Shown: positions 35,513-45,818 of the stretch, piece after piece
How the letters are laid out: each line of letters begins with the position of its first letter
Numbering within the stretch: position 1 is the stretch's first letter
Assembly (NCBI GenBank): GCA_002803225.1
Contig: NXFV01001196.1
Location: 1-64,000 of the forward strand
DNA: 64,000 nt
Direction: 5' to 3'
From: Gamarada debralockiae
Taxonomy: Eukaryota; Ascomycota; Leotiomycetes; Helotiales; Hyphodiscaceae
Translations under genes and position numbers: made by a program
The notes under the pieces: model-generated
Told to the model about the DNA's origin: nothing
The model's input: only the letters and a program-made list of their open reading frames with translations
Database searches by the model: none

Positions 35513-35769
35513 TACCCACTTAACTGATGAGGCTAGATGTTGGCTTAGGGTGCGCATCATGTTATTTTTGTCAAGTTTTGACGATTATTCCTGGGAGCCC
35601 AAAGAGGTTCCCAAGGATCCCGAACAGGACCTCTATGAAAACAGATTACGTTATATCATGGGCCACTGCCTACTACAAACGGGACTTTCATTTAAACAGA
35701 GAAATTTGCTACTATTCATTATAAATCTTTCTCTACTACTATTTATGTGTAATAGCTCAGGGGGGCTAG

Positions 35770-35978
35770 TGTCACGGACCGTTGCGGATGGCCCGTGGCC
35801 GATACGGTCGGCCCGTACAGCTAGGGAGTTGGTTGCCAAGCAACGTAGTGGGCGCTAGCGTGTTGGTCATGTGTTTAGACGAGCTCAGGAAGCTCAAACC
35901 CTTCTTTTCTTCTTTCCTTAGCTTTGAATAGTCGTAGTTGAACCTATTCTACTTTGACCTGAATTTGGATTCGTGACA
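35770..35978 (+). mobile_element. probable solo LTR, 209 bp
   Basis: It begins TGTCACGGACCG and ends GATTCGTGACA, the inverted TGTCAC/GTGACA typical of fungal LTRs. The flanking 5-mers are GCTAG and GGTAG, matching at 4 of 5 positions, so the target duplication is imperfect. No internal coding sequence follows. Confidence 0.6.
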
Positions 35979-35984
35979 GGTAGT

Positions 35985-36240
35985 GAAGGTTCTAGTAGCT
36001 TCTAGTAAGCTGACAAATACGGTGGCAAACAGACATAACTAGAAGCTTCTAGTAGGCTGACAAATAGGATGTCCTAGAAGTTTCTAGTAGGAGGATTACA
36101 AATAGGGTGGCAAATAGTACAACTAGTGTTGATAGGTCTAGAAGGTACGGTGATATCTAGGGACAGGCAACAGGCTATCCGCACAGGCAGCAAGCTATCG
36201 GTACAGGCAACAAGCTATCGGGACAGGCAACAGGAATCAG
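35985..36240 (+). repeat. two tandem repeat blocks
   Basis: At 35985-36110, three irregular units contain CTAGAAGCTTCTAGTAGG and GACAAATAGG. At 36163-36240 a 20-bp unit of the form ACAGGCAACAAGCTATCGG repeats about 3.5-4 times in direct tandem without spacers. It is probably decayed repeat DNA between two LTRs. Confidence 0.7.
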
Positions 36241-36481
36241 TAGAGTCAAGCTGTAGATATAACAGAAGGGTTGAACTATGTAGAAAGGGACAGAGATTTT
36301 GAATTGAAGCTTTCGAAGCCTATTTTTGGACTAGCGCTATATGCACCTCAATATTAGGGTTCTCATAACAACAACTAGAACATTGGGTGTGAGTCACTAG
36401 ATGGCAATTGTAGAACCCAAAGTGTATATATAGAGCACTTCCTACTATAGAATTGAACATCATCCCTGAGAAAAACCAACA

Positions 36482-37431
36482 GATCTCTTTCTGGTGACGA
36501 ATGAAAGCTTTCGGGCCTTCTCCACATAGCAATGGCATATTGACATCAAATATACGGAGCAAACAATATTCGGTATCTTCCTCCCTTGTGGTCTCTCTAT
36601 GGGCTGCCTACGACATCTTCATAGCGTCGGAAATAGAAGACAGTGACGAGGTATTACTTAAAACAGTTGAACCAATACCAGTAATTGCAGAGATCTTGTT
36701 ACGGCCCTGGCTTACAACCCCCTGGCAGGTCGCCAGCCACTCCTCGGCAAATCTCCAGCCTCTCTATTCTATAAAACACCAGCTATCGTACGAACATCTA
36801 GCTTTCCCTTAGCCTTCTATGATCTATATATACCTGTACTTCTATACTCTTTACTTTCTCTTCTCTCCTTAGTTTTAGATCCTTATATCTAGTCTACCAA
36901 TCGAGTTAGTTTTACCCTTCAAACGGGTTTTCCTCCTCCCCTATTGACTGAGACGTGACAGATCTCATCCAAGAGATCTTTCTTATGCCTTCTGAAATTC
37001 TAGTTTTTATTGAAAAAGACGACTTCGTTTGGCGCAATGAGCTCTTGCAGAGTCTATCCCCGCCTGAACCATCCGCAGTCCTTTAGTGCCGTCGAGACAT
37101 CCGCAGAAGATATTAAGTCAGACAGGTAGACGTAGCATATTGCCGCACGTTTATACAACTGAAACATGGAATTGATGGTCTCAGTTAATTCAGCGCTGGA
37201 TTTATTGATGCAACAGGTGTCCGCCCATGCGTATGCCAGCCCATCTGCCTCAGCTTGTTTGCAAGTCATCCTAATTTTGTCGTACCCTTCCTTGTCTCTT
37301 CCCACTCCATCCCTCATCTCTTCATATGAGACTTCACCTCCTTCCCAGGTGTGAGATAAGATGCCATACAAAGGGATGCTCGGCCCAGTGAACTCCTCTA
37401 CCATCATAGAAGACACGTTGATGAGCCGCAT
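36482..37431 (-). pseudogene. HET-domain (heterokaryon incompatibility) gene, interrupted by a solo LTR
   Basis: From ATG 37431 the frame reads as the start of a HET domain: MRLINVSSMMVEEF, YGILSHTWEGGEVSYEEM, YAWADTCCINKSSAELTE and YVYLSDLIS, then GWFRRG, TLQELIAPNEVVFFNKN, DLLDEI. After the 264-bp LTR the same frame continues with SAITGIG, REEDTEYCLL, FDVNMPLLCGEGPKAF. With one target-site copy the frame across the LTR is kept exactly. Three TAG codons stand where HET proteins have Trp (after FRRG, NKN and MKMS), all TGG to TAG, as expected from RIP. HET proteins trigger cell death on fusion of unlike strains; this copy is inactive, and its C-terminal part is absent or unrecognisable beyond about 36482. 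Confidence 0.85.
36697..36960 (+). mobile_element. solo LTR inserted in the HET gene, 264 bp
   Basis: It begins TGTTACGGCCCTGG and ends GAGACGTGACA. The 5-bp duplication GATCT flanks it (36692-36696 and 36961-36965). A CTATAAAAC motif at about 36770 may be its TATA box. Only one LTR is present, with no pol sequence, so recombination has removed the rest. Confidence 0.88.
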
Positions 37432-38607
37432 CGCCGAAGGGAGGCGGAAATGATATCCAAATTAATCTGGTATCGAGATGTTTGGCTGGAGAGAATTGCC
37501 AAAACTGGCAGAAGCACGAAGACAGCTATGAACTTGGCTCTCGCGCGTGGATCGGAACCAGAGCTCAGAAGATGGGGGAGGGGGGGTATGATTTCAAAAG
37601 ACAGCGGATGAAGCAGAATGCTGAAATGCTATAAGAGCCGACTTTTTACGGTGTCTCCGTCCTACCTCACAACCCGAGGGCACACGCACTGTTGGCTGCA
37701 TAAGCCAAGGGGAAAAGTAAGTTGCTTATTGAACTTAATAACAAAACGATTTTAGATTAGCAAGTTAAAACTAATTTTAAATTTAAAGTCAGATAATAAT
37801 ATTATTATATAATGCAATCTGAAATATATTTAACTTTGAAAAAACATCATTCGAATGGTAGGGAAGCATATACTGTAGTGGGGAAATCAGCCACGTTGAC
37901 GCCAGTTTCGCTTAGCTGGATGTCACGTGCCAGCCGGGCATATTCCGCAGCTGGAACTGTACTTAGACACTTACACATACATACACAATCGTACAACTCG
38001 TTTTTCTGATACATTTTTGCAGTGAATTCGAGCACCATGGCCTTCGTTTTACGTCGCTAGCTTTTGTTCTTGTTTTATCCCTCACTGAAAGCACGTGCGA
38101 TACCCAGCGCAATCGGGAAGCGCTATACTCGCATTTCGTTCCTTCTACATACGATGAGTGTTGTCTGGCTATCTACAAAGTATAGTCTCAGGGGGCTCTT
38201 ATCGCGGCGAAACTCGGTGCTGGGGTTGACCCCGCACTTTGGCGTTTGCACTTTGAAGGGCAGTCAGAGCGCTGGCGAATCTGAACCTTTATTTGCGAAA
38301 CTGACAACGTTCTATATTTAATTGAAACCTTGAGCTTACGAGAGCTTAAATCGAGGCACTTGCCTGTTTAACGCCAACTAGGCTATGACTTATGATTATT
38401 TTTAATGTGTTAGGGGAGCTGGGTGTGGTTGTGGGTAGTGAGCCCTTTGTGAAGAAGGACAACAAAGGTTGGCGGGATAAAGTAGTGAGATGAGCAAGAC
38501 GATGAGTTTTGGAGAGTTACGGGATGAATCCGACTTATGATTTAGGGGATTAAGGGTCTTTGCTCTTGTCGTCTTTAACGAAAGCCAGTAACCACGGCTC
38601 ATTCACG
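37432..38607. other. intergenic, nothing recognised
   Basis: AT-rich tract at 37730-37830; short ORFs without motifs (37812-38009, 38064-38321). It contains the upstream region of the dead HET gene. Confidence 0.4.
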
Positions 38608-38612
38608 AACCA

Positions 38613-38774
38613 TGTCAGATGGACGGTTTTCGGGCGAAATATCAGTATATTCTTGACTAGCTTGATATCTAAGGAGCGTAGAAAATCAAGGAGGGGGATA
38701 CGCCCTTTATCATACAAAAGAGGGGAAAATATAGACTAGACCCAACAAGGAAGGGATCAGCGTTCCAACCAACA
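38613..38774 (+). mobile_element. solo LTR, same family as 6622-6776
   Basis: The 162-bp segment begins TGTCAGATGGACGG and ends TTCCAACCAACA, with the 5-bp duplication AACCA at 38608-38612 and 38775-38779. Blocks GATATCTAAGGAGC, AAGGAGGGG and CAAAAGAGGGG are shared, in order and orientation, with the copy near abfB. Confidence 0.85.
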
Positions 38775-38779
38775 AACCA

Positions 38780-39084
38780 TATCAATGTCTGCGAGAATTG
38801 CTGGATTATAGTAGAAAATTGCATCCTGATCCAGCAGACCAAAACAAAAATGACTCTGGTGAGATCAGGTCAGAGTGACATGTTTGGGGGTCTCTTCAAT
38901 CGCATTTATGAAGCTATCATATTTAGTTGAGTTACTCTAGAATAAGATCTGGTGAGCAAATTATTCTAGTTTTCATGATTCTTTTTGAAAACTCACGTTT
39001 GAGCTATCAGGATTCTGTCCGTCAAATTTAATCTATCTAGATTAAAAAATCTTTCTTACCCAACTCTTCAGTAGCCGACTTTTT
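38780..39084. other. intergenic, 3' flank of I9-like gene
   Basis: AT-rich; nothing recognised. Confidence 0.4.
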
Positions 39085-39537
39085 TTACTCGTGAACGTTA
39101 TCATCGCGGACCGAGCACGTGACTAGTAAGACCTTGGGGTCCGATCGAATAGCCATCAGAAGCTGGTCGTCAACGTCCTTTGCCAAGTATACTGATTCAG
39201 GAAACTCCGTTTCGAAGGCGTAGTGAATGAAAGGGTAGATATCGTTGACAATAACTGCTTCGTGCGCTTTTATCGAATGACCGCGGTGGAGTCGGACGCC
39301 ATAAGCCCGTGGGATAATGAGGTCCGGGTATGTGCAATCCAATGGTGCTTGGTAGAGTTGCGGGCCAAAGACCAGCTCTGTTGTATTTCTTGGATGGGCT
39401 AACTCATTGGCTCGAGCGCTCGCAATTTTTGCTGCCAGCAGTTGCCGGCGCTCTCGATGGAACTCTGGTGAGGCCGTTGCTAAAAGGCCGAAAAGGGGTG
39501 CGAGGCCCAGATAGATTTGCATGAAAGAATACCACAT
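39085..39537 (-). CDS. small secreted protein with stand-alone peptidase-inhibitor I9-like (subtilase propeptide) domain (150 aa)
   Basis: The start is placed at ATG 39537 because a signal peptide follows at once (MWYSFMQIYLGLAPLFGLLA); an upstream in-frame ATG at 39621 gives no signal. The C-terminal half, AYGVRLHRGHSIKAHEAV to IRSDPKVLLVTCSVRDD, follows the pattern of subtilisin propeptides (Y-V-L--G--L--H---I ... Y-A--D---L---R-DP-V--V). It lines up with the propeptide of the dead subtilase 0.8 kb away on the other strand. There is no protease domain behind it and no stop inside. It could be a secreted subtilisin inhibitor (like yeast IB2 or oyster mushroom POIA1) or the surviving propeptide of a lost protease. 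Confidence 0.65.
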   Translation of the reverse strand: MWYSFMQIYLGLAPLFGLLATASPEFHRERRQLLAAKIASARANELAHPRNTTELVFGPQLYQAPLDCTYPDLIIPRAYGVRLHRGHSIKAHEAVIVNDIYPFIHYAFETEFPESVYLAKDVDDQLLMAIRSDPKVLLVTCSVRDDNVHE

Positions 39538-40341
39538 AACGCAAGAGTTGAAGGGGTTGGTATGTTGTTGAAAGGCACGTCCAGGGAGAAGAACAGAATG
39601 TAAGCAGTTAGCCCGTTTCACATTAGCCGAGTTGGGTCTACGCTGCTAGTGGGTAAGTTAGGCAGTGTACCTACGATGAATAGCGGGCTTACATTTGTAG
39701 TTCCGAGCCGCATGGTTAATGCGCCAACGGCCTAATGCTGCGCACGTTTCATATTTTAAATAGAAATTTATAGAGTGGAGGACGCGGCGGAGGTAGCGTG
39801 GAGGCAGCCTGAGACGTTGAGCAAGCGCGCGCTTGTACAGTAGCCCACCTATGCCGCACACTGCCGGCCGCTTTGTGATACCCAGGCGTATCAAATACCC
39901 CGATCTAGCTCGCCATCTAGGATGTCATAGAGATTCAAAACGGGGGTACCCGATAGTGAGTATGGTGGCCGGGAGTGTGCGGTCCAACGCATAATTAAGT
40001 AGGTCCCTTATAGTATTTTTAAAGTTGGGTGGCTTAAAATCCAAAACACCAACTTGCACCAAGCCTCACCACACTGCAGGTCCGCAGGCGCATTTGACTG
40101 TGTTGCCTGGCAATCTGTCTTTTTATGCCTGGCATCATGTCACTGACTGGCCCGTCATGGTTTCATGCACGCGATCCATTCCTTCTGTTGCCGCCAATAA
40201 TTGCAAATAGCCGCTTTGCTATAAGGTATAGCAACCATGAAGTTATGGAAGACTTGTTGGATTTTGGAAGGAAAGGTATAAGTACAGACCTCTGTTTTCA
40301 GGAGTGCTCTAACTTGACAGGACACATTACACCTCGTTACG
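39538..40341. other. divergent intergenic region
   Basis: It lies between the I9-like gene and the subtilase pseudogene, which face away from each other. GC-rich patch at 39710-39900. No element recognised. Confidence 0.4.
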
Positions 40342-43300
40342 ATGAAGTACCTTTTCTCTGTTCTCATGCTCAATGTTCTAAGTGCATCCGCCTTAGTAGT
40401 ACGAAGAAAGAACCCCGCCCCTTACATAACCCCAGATAAGGTTAGGCTTTGCGATAATCTTTACATAGTTCGACTCCAAGAAGGCTATATACTGGAAGTA
40501 CACTTTGAAACAATTGGTGTGGACTTGTCTCAAAATGCAACTTTGTTCTATCCAATGACTACCCTGAACTCCTATCATGCGAGGCTTGATCCTTACATTG
40601 TTCACGAGCTCGTTCGCCATGATCCCGGAGTGGTGTCTGTTCTGCATGATTACTACGATGATGGAGGGCCCCGTGCGATCGACGGAGAGGAATTCGAGGA
40701 TATTATTGAGGAAGAGCCTAAACCAAGTCTTATACGCCGGTGGTTTCCACAGACTATTTCAGGTGTATTCTGGTATAATGTGATGTTGTCTGCTGGGACG
40801 AAACTTAGCATTCCACTTCCAGAGTATGGTGACCGGGTAAGCACTGGAAATGATCTCCACTAAGGTCCCCTTTACTTACCTCTTGCTAGTTTCTCTCTTT
40901 ACAAGCTGGCCTTGGCGTCGATATCTGTATCATTGATTCAGGTGTCAAAATTACGCACAAGAGGTTCGGCAATCGCGCCAGTCATTTCAAAGGAATGGCT
41001 ATATCACTATACACAGACCCTCCGGAAACAATGGTACGTCACTGCTGATACTCAACAAGACTTGATCGTTCTATGCATCTCTAGCGATATAATTTACTGT
41101 GGTCCAATTGTACGGTGAGCATATGCTAATTTTGACTGATAGTTTGACATCTTTTATGATAACCGTGGGGGGGCTCCTAATAACTTCTATGGAACATATG
41201 TAAGGCTATATCTACCTCACAGAAGCGTTAAGACTAATGAGTTTACAGGTTGCAGGCATTGCTGGTGCAGATGTTTTTGGAGCAGCCCCTTACGCTAACA
41301 TAATAAATGTGAAGACGTACGGATTGTACGGTGCAAACGCAGGGGGGGTGTCTAGAGGTAAGTCAAAATCTCTTTATAAGTCAAAGTTACTCCAGCTCTA
41401 TTCCAAGCACTCGAAGACCAGCAACAATGGTGATGTTACGCGCGGAAGATTTTCAGGCTCAAGTGGGGATGTTGCTATTCGTTAGGCTCAATAGATACCC
41501 AGAGAAGTTTTGACTCATAGGATGTTCCTTCAGCTTCTTACTTCTAGTAGCGATCAACGATATTATTAATGAACATAACTCGAAGATAGCTCAATTTGTA
41601 AGTACTTGGAGATTTCTTCTTTTCTTGCCAAGCTGACACACCTCTCAAGCCAGCTACATATCCCGGATGTGTGATCAACATGTCTTTCAATTTGGTAGAT
41701 AAGGATTTTTTGATTCAAGATGCACTGCTTGCAGCCTATGACGCTGGTATTATTGCCACCGTCGCCGCTGGAAACGTGCCTTAATCTTCCATAGGAATAT
41801 TGTGCGGGTGAGTGATAATTCAACAAGCTTAGTGTTCCAGTATATAATATTTGATAGGTATGGTGTCACCGTTTGTGTCGCTGCAACCGACAATAATTAT
41901 AACACATGGTACTTCAATGATAAAGCTGGATCTAGTAAGTATACGCCGCCTTTATTTGACATGTGCCGAACGCATAGACTCTCTGCTCTCCATATACTCA
42001 AATATTTTTGCCCATAGCTCTCGTGACTTTTTAAATAGGCACACGCTGATTTCTCATTTCTCTAGGCTATGGTCCCTCTGTTAAAATATGGGCTCCTGGT
42101 GCCGATATCACGAGTATTTATGCTCCTCGCGACTTGGCAGAGAAAACGGGGACTAGTATGGCTGCACCGATGGTCGCAGGTACGTTCAATGCCTGGAGTA
42201 GCTTCCACCTCTGGATATTTCGAGGATTCTCCCAACATATCTTGCATTGCCTATCCTTATACACTCGGTAGTTTCATAGCAGGGGAAAGGCTAACTCTGA
42301 GATTTTTTGCAACAGGGGTAATAGCCGGATTCATTAGCCACGAGCATCTCCAGAATAACTCAGAAGCAATTCTCAACCGGCTTACCTCGAACTAGCTTAG
42401 CAACATTGTTGGCAACTTGCCGCCGAATACTATTAACTAGTTTGTTAACAATGGATTTGGTCAAACGAGATACTTGGACATACCATATATCGGTGCTCTT
42501 GACAGAGGTTGGGATGTGCAAAACCTAAATACAAACGGAGGTTTGACGCCAGTCGTCGTTGGAGACGTAAAGTTGGAGTTAACAGAGGTTCAGAATGATG
42601 ATACATCGAGTATCAGTACAGTGAACCAAACTGGATCCGATAATACTTCCTGGGAAAGCATTTGGTACGCCGAGAGTACAACAATCATTGGTATGTATTA
42701 TCTATCTCCTAAGAAGAATATTCAATAGAGTCCATGTCACTGACTTCCATTTCAGTTGTAGCAGACCTTTCAACTGCTTATGTTGAACCCCTCACATCGT
42801 CCACAGCCGGCGATGACGGGTCCTTCGAAGGTGACTACTGGGACAATACAACCCAGACTACTACAGGCCCAGCGCCTGCAGACCCCGGGAATGTCTCTTC
42901 GACTGCTGCTCCCAGTTCGTCGTCAACTGGTCCGACTCTATGTTCGGGTAATCAAGTCGAGGTATCTGGCTGTATCCCCGCAGCTATCGCCTCGGCCACC
43001 GCATACAGCGGTGTCCAGCCCCTAGCTTGCGACAAAGCCGATGGCGACGCCGGCACTCTACCTCGAATAAACACTACAATAGCCGCACAAGTAGCAGCGG
43101 GCTATTGCACTGCACTCATCAGTAGCGGCATCGTGCTCACAGCAACCGACTCTGATACCAAACCATACACCCAAGCAGGCGTTGCAGAAAACAACTCTGC
43201 AATGACGCTTACAGTCATATTTGCCGTGCAAGCTTGCCCAACTGACCAGTCAATGACACAAGTTGACTTCAAGTCTCTGGGTCAGGCTGAGTGTTATTCT

Positions 43301-43429
43301 AACATGTATACTTCCATCTCAGAGGTGTGTGCTCAAGATCAGACGTGGACAGATTACAATCTGGACTTTACCTTGGAAGGTGGTGTTTTCGAGAACGATT
43401 GTGCTATTTGGTCTATTTCTGCCGAATAG
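40342..43429 (+). pseudogene. subtilisin-like serine protease (S8), inactivated
   Basis: Exon 1 (40342 to about 40836) encodes a signal peptide, an I9 propeptide (YIVRLQEGYILEVHFETIG to VRHDPGVVSVLHD) and a linker. The catalytic Asp region is VDICIIDSGV (about 40918). In the His region, where active enzymes have HGTHVAG, this gene has YGTY|VAGIAG: both His codons are TAT, a C-to-T change each. The Ser region GTSMAAPMVAG is intact (Ser codon 42155-42157). In-frame stops at 41782-41784, 42393-42395 and 42438-42440 replace likely Gln codons. Several short introns with GTAAG donors are visible (40837, 41200 and others), but the first does not join in frame. The C-terminal Ser/Thr-rich and Cys-containing part (42734-43429) is still open. 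Confidence 0.8.
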
Positions 43430-45818
43430 AAAGAAGTATGCTGGCACGGAGTGATGGAGTTTTGGGGTGGGGGAAGCGTTGTCTATTTTTATGCATATTT
43501 TTCATCTACTACTTTATACCCCCTGGCACTTCTGACATTGTAAGAGTACATTTATTTATATCTATACTAGATTGTTGTCAGATGAGCTGGTTGCTATGGC
43601 AGCGGTTGTGTACACATATCTCGGGTTCTGGCAACCCTACCTTTTCTTCCCTCCTTAGATATCTATCAATACATGATTTTACCACACAATATCGTCTGAT
43701 TCGACAATTGTAAGAATATTATTTTGAATCTCATTCCGAGTACCTGAATATTCAATAGATCCTGCAAATAAATGCATATCACGAGAGTGCAGACGATTCG
43801 TCCCAGTAGCAATGAAAACAATATTAAACTATAATCAGATAGTAAAGGATTTATCTCTGACTCTTATCCTATTCATAATTACTTCTCTTCTATCTCTCCT
43901 CTACTATTCTGCTAGTTCACTTCCGACTCACTTCTGACTTGCTTCCGACTTGCCCTGATCCATGACCAGTATGCTCACAAACCTCGACTTCCCTTAATAT
44001 CATACATATTACTAATAGTCCCTTTGTCTTCTATCATCCATATGTGACTATAGTCACTACTAATGCACACCCAGCAAAGTATTACCCACCTCTCTATTGG
44101 ACAAAGCACCTCCTGTACTGCCATCTTAGCGACTTCTATGACTCTTCTCTCCTATGCTAGCTCCCTGAGCTTGTCCAGGCCTAAACTGGGCTTACCAAGG
44201 CACTACTAAACAGCTGCTACCAGCTGCCGCGTTTCCTGCCCAATAATAGCCCGGTTTAAGGCGCTGAAGGTGGTTAATGAGCAATAGGGGGATTCCTGTC
44301 TAAATAGTATAAACCTATTTCCCTTTCCTCTGAGATCGCTGTGCTGTTTGAAAGGATATTAGTGTCTCCTTTATTATACATGTCTATCTTTGTTGAATTG
44401 TATTTGTATTTAGTTTACGTGCTCTGTTTTATCTGTCTCTTCTGTTAGTTTTGAATATATCATCCGGTTTATTAATTGTTTTGGAAAATCTGCTCTAGTA
44501 GGAACCCTGTAAGGGAGCAGAAACGGGTTCCCGGGCAAAATTCGGTAGGGAAACTGTAGCCGGGGCACACTGGAGGCCAAAATGGGTTCCACATTATAGT
44601 GCGCAGGCTGACTCAGGGCGTGCTCAGGATGCTTAGGCTCTGCTCAGGCTCTGATCAGGTACGCTCACCCTCAGCTCAGGTTAAAGCAGCAACTGCTCAC
44701 GTCTGGAAACTAAAACGGAACCGGCGAGGATGAGATTAGAGTCTGACTTTCGTGGTAGTTGTGGATGATGTGCACTTTGTCAATATTTGGAAACCGCTCA
44801 AATCATGCCCCTGTTATCTCGCCGGGTGAGCGTACTTATTCGCCAATACCTAAAGGATGATAAACTCAGGCTAATAAATTGTAATCTTCCTTTAGTTTTT
44901 TCTTCCTTTCCCGGTGTCGCCTTCTACTTCAAAGAGAGAGCGAATGTGACAGTCTAGATAGCAAAGCAAACGAGGTTCAGAAAAGCTCTGAAGAACAAAG
45001 TCACAATTAAATGAACTCAAAGGATCTTCTTTGAAATCTTCACCTAGATATAAGAAAGTAATATCAAAGGATGATATAATCCATAATCACAGTTCAATTC
45101 ATCAGTCATAGCTTGACTATATGCTCTATTAATCTTTTCTAGTATCACCGCAAATATCCATTTCTAATACAAAATAAAGTACTATAGAAACATAAAAAAA
45201 CTCATAGTCTAATAGTATTATTACACTGAGCAGAGGCATGCTAGAGAATAAGTTGCCGACTCTTGGTAGAGAGATCTAGAAAACGTGACGGCCCGGCCAT
45301 CGGATCCCTCCTCACCAAATACTTCACGCTAGGCTAAAACAAGACAACATAGGTGCCTTATGCAAACCCCCCCCTCTAAGTTCTAAGTCCCACCTAATTC
45401 AATTTCACTTGTTTTGAGTTTCAATCGGGCGCCTTGGTCTTACGCATCCTACCTGCGTCAACTAATGGCGCACCTCCACCAACGTCTAAACTATCCATCG
45501 TGGCAGCGGAGATCTTTCCCACACTTTTCTACTACTAGAAGACGAATGTATATAATTGGCGAAGGATAAAAGATATGGTTTCAATTCCCCAACCAAAAAT
45601 TACTTGGAACACTGAATATTGGACTATTCATTGAAGCATTACTCTCGAGCATCCTCCCAAACCCCACGTACTCCAGTCAAGTCACCCTTCACTTTTCTTA
45701 TTTCTATTCCCCTGACGATAGGATAGATATGGACAGCACGAGGCCTAGCATCTATAAGCATTGTACCAACTTCTGAAGGGCGAAAGGCCAAGCAACAAAC
45801 TTCTGCATCACTACCGCT
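43430..45818. other. 2.4-kb gene-free AT-rich region with repeat debris
   Basis: No ORF of interest. It holds small inverted repeats (GGAACCC/GGGTTCC around 44500-44530; GTACGCTCACCC at 44659-44670 and its complement at 44824-44835) and CTCAGG repeats at 44610-44695. A TATA-like AGTATAAACC followed by a pyrimidine run at 44308-44335 suggests a decayed LTR, but no duplicated ends were found. Confidence 0.45.
44610..44695. repeat. CTCAGG/GCTCACC short repeats
   Basis: Loose repeats of GCTCAGG with GCTCACCCTC, resembling those at 35376-35512. Confidence 0.45.

Noticed and set aside
36163..36240. Possible CRISPR-like array
   Set aside because: The 20-bp units abut each other without spacers, and the DNA is eukaryotic; it is a minisatellite.
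43600..43640. GGCAACCCTA resembling the MITE end of 33029-33317
   Set aside because: No matching left end or 8-bp duplication was found, so chance similarity is likely.
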